Assembly (NCBI GenBank): GCA_036660615.1
Contig: JAVXAG010000041.1
Span: forward strand, 1-14,476
Length of the DNA stretch: 14,476 nucleotides
DNA from: JAVXAG01 sp036660615
GTDB taxonomy: Bacteria > Bacillota > Clostridia > Peptostreptococcales > Anaerovoracaceae
Direction of reading: 5' to 3'
The position numbers were made by a program, and so were the translations under genes. Shown piece by piece: positions 13,003 through 14,476 of this stretch (its first letter is position 1; each line of letters opens with the position of its first letter). Under the pieces are notes generated by a model. That model was not told the DNA's origin, ran no database searches, and worked only from the letters and a program-made list of their open reading frames with translations.

Positions 13003-14049
13003 ATGAAAAAATTTGTTGTCTCAACAGCAAGCCCATATGATATTATAATTGGCAAAGGTTTGATAAAAGACGTTGGTCAGTATATTAAGACTTGCCTTAG
13101 CCCTTGCAAACTTTGTATTGTCACAGACAGTACAGTTAACAGTCTGTATTCTGAGATGTTAAAATGTTCATTGTTAGCTAGTGGTTATACTGTATCAAAA
13201 ATAGTTTTTCCTCCAGGCGAACACTCAAAAAGTTTGTCAACATATGCAAATATTTTGGAAGCTTTAGCCGATGAGGGTTTGACTAGATCGGATGCCATTA
13301 TTTCTCTAGGCGGTGGTGTTGTTGGAGATATTGCTGGATTTGCTGCTGCCACTTATATGCGTGGCATTCCATATATACAGGTTCCTACCACCTACCTATC
13401 AGCTCTTGATGCTTCAATAGGTGGAAAAACAAGCATTAATCTTTTGTCTGGGAAAAATCTGGTGGGTGCATTTTGGCAACCTGCTCTTGTAATATGTGAC
13501 TACCAAACTTTTGATACTTTGCCACCGGTCAGGCTGATGGACGGAATTTCAGAAGCAATAAAACATGCTGTGGTTTCAGATGGTTCTTTGATTCCACATA
13601 TATTAGATGATAATTACGAATATGTTATTGATAGATGCGTTTCGATAAAAAAGTCCGTTGTCGAAGCCGACGAGCGTGATACCGGCCTAAGGCAATTGCT
13701 GAATTTTGGTCACACTGTCGGTCATGGTATAGAGAAGTTAAGTGCTTTTTCTGTCTCCCATGGACATGCTGTGGCCAAGGGTATGGTCGTTGAAGCTCGT
13801 GCCGCCTTTAAGTTTGGGTTGACAAAAGTGGACATTAGTACTAATCTTGAAGATATATTACATTCGCTTGGTTTTGATCTGTCGGTTCCATACTCTGACG
13901 AAGAAATTTATCGGTATGCTCTTATGGATAAGAAAATCTCTGGCAGCAAAATCAATATGGTCATCCCTGACAGCATTGGCAAGTGCCACTTGCAGAAGAT
14001 TGACCTAAAAGATCTAAAGGCATTCATCCATATTGGATTGGATAAATAA
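13003..14049 (+). CDS. aroB: 3-dehydroquinate synthase
   Basis: Converts DAHP to 3-dehydroquinate, the second shikimate step, using NAD and a divalent metal. The 348-residue length is normal. Motifs in order: PPGEHSKSL (70-78), the NAD-binding LGGGVVGDIAGFAAATYMRG (102-121), VPTTYLSALDASIGGKTSIN (127-146), GKNLVGAFWQP (150-160), SEAIKHAVV with metal ligand E184, LNFGHTVGHGIE with H237, and VSHGHAV with H253. The usual HGEAV motif reads HGHAV here, keeping the metal histidine. The gene takes its substrate directly from the preceding gene's enzyme, and the 13-base gap shows one operon. The rest of the shikimate pathway is not in the window. Confidence 0.96.
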   Translation: MKKFVVSTASPYDIIIGKGLIKDVGQYIKTCLSPCKLCIVTDSTVNSLYSEMLKCSLLASGYTVSKIVFPPGEHSKSLSTYANILEALADEGLTRSDAIISLGGGVVGDIAGFAAATYMRGIPYIQVPTTYLSALDASIGGKTSINLLSGKNLVGAFWQPALVICDYQTFDTLPPVRLMDGISEAIKHAVVSDGSLIPHILDDNYEYVIDRCVSIKKSVVEADERDTGLRQLLNFGHTVGHGIEKLSAFSVSHGHAVAKGMVVEARAAFKFGLTKVDISTNLEDILHSLGFDLSVPYSDEEIYRYALMDKKISGSKINMVIPDSIGKCHLQKIDLKDLKAFIHIGLDK

Positions 14050-14061
14050 TATTAATAAAAT

Positions 14062-14066
14062 GGAGG
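14062..14066 (+). promoter_or_regulatory. Ribosome binding site fixing the ridA start
   Basis: GGAGG lies 8 bases before ATG 14075. The frame stays open upstream into the end of aroB (ATG 14033), but that start has no ribosome binding site and the conserved protein begins with RKIVATEKAP. Confidence 0.8.
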
Positions 14067-14074
14067 ATAAAAAA

Positions 14075-14455
14075 ATGAGAAAAATTGTAGCAACAGAAAA
14101 GGCTCCAGCAGCCATTGGCCCATATGCACAGGCAAACATCGTAGGTGATTTAGTATTTGCATCCGGTCAACTTCCTCTTGTTCCATCTACTGGCGTAATC
14201 GTTGAAGGTGGTATCGAGGAACAAACAAAACAAGCATTTGAAAATGTAAAAGCCATTCTTGAAGAAGCTGGCACAAGTCTTGACAAGATTATTAAAACAA
14301 CTTGCTTTATCAAGGACATGAATGATTTTGGAAAGTTAAACGAAGTCTATGGAACTTTCTTCCCTGGCGGAGTTTATCCTTCGCGTTCAGCATTTGAAGT
14401 TGCAAGATTGCCAAAAGATGCTTTGGTTGAAATCGAAGTAATCGCAATGCTATAA
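14075..14455 (+). CDS. ridA: RidA family reactive intermediate (enamine/imine) deaminase
   Basis: A 126-residue cytoplasmic protein of the RidA/YjgF/YER057c family, which forms trimers and hydrolyses 2-aminoacrylate and other enamine/imine by-products of PLP enzymes. It shows the whole family pattern: AIGPYAQANIVGDLVFASGQLPL, NVKAILEEAGTSLDKIIKTT, and the signature PSRSAFEVARLPKDALVEIE with R104, equivalent to the carboxylate-binding arginine of active RidA. Active deaminase function is therefore likely. It lies 25 bases after aroB and is probably co-transcribed with the two shikimate genes. The reason for that pairing is unclear; a housekeeping role in amino acid metabolism would fit. The operon may continue past the window, as no terminator is visible in the last 21 bases. 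Confidence 0.95.
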   Translation: MRKIVATEKAPAAIGPYAQANIVGDLVFASGQLPLVPSTGVIVEGGIEEQTKQAFENVKAILEEAGTSLDKIIKTTCFIKDMNDFGKLNEVYGTFFPGGVYPSRSAFEVARLPKDALVEIEVIAML

Positions 14456-14476
14456 AAGATATCTATTAAAGCCTCG

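Overview
This is an AT-rich stretch of a low-GC, Gram-positive, probably spore-forming anaerobe of the class Clostridia. The evidence is strong GGAGG-type ribosome binding sites, short intergenic gaps, a textbook sigma-A promoter, a Gram-positive style RND pump with no adaptor or TolC-type partner nearby, and a surface protein with the build of a spore-surface protein. The species cannot be named from the sequence. No rRNA, tRNA, CRISPR array, insertion sequence or phage gene was seen. All thirteen genes are intact.

Layout. (1) 112-1858, plus strand: ribonuclease HI, then a CofE-family (F420-0:gamma-glutamyl ligase-like) protein, 4 bases apart and closed by a terminator. (2) 1948-4550: a divergent pair made of a GT-B glycosyltransferase (minus) and a choice-of-anchor A protein (plus) with a 24-threonine run. 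They share a 95-base intergenic region. (3) 4610-8604, minus strand: a TetR-family repressor and an RND efflux permease, overlapping as TAATG, behind a consensus promoter that carries two copies of a palindromic operator. (4) 8760-10000, plus strand: CcdA and a membrane-anchored TlpA/ResA-like thioredoxin, a two-gene module for extracytoplasmic thiol reduction. (5) 10025-11962, minus strand: a YdcF/SanA-type membrane protein, then a class-V cysteine desulfurase family protein, with a terminator-like hairpin between them. (6) 12174-14455, plus strand: DAHP synthase, 3-dehydroquinate synthase (the first two steps of the shikimate pathway) and a RidA deaminase, continuing toward the right edge.

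The most interesting unit is (2). The choice-of-anchor A protein has no signal peptide and no sortase signal. It has a (Thr)24 tract flanked by cysteines, a C-terminal helical segment of a kind I associate with spore-surface proteins, and a candidate sigma-K-like promoter. The divergent neighbour is a glycosyltransferase. Together they suggest a dedicated spore-surface glycoprotein and its modifying enzyme, comparable in logic to the sgtA-bclA3 pair of Clostridioides difficile. The second strongest signal is the TetR/RND control region, where both operators are positioned to block one sigma-A promoter. The RND pump also carries a coiled-coil insertion of about 90 residues in its porter domain.
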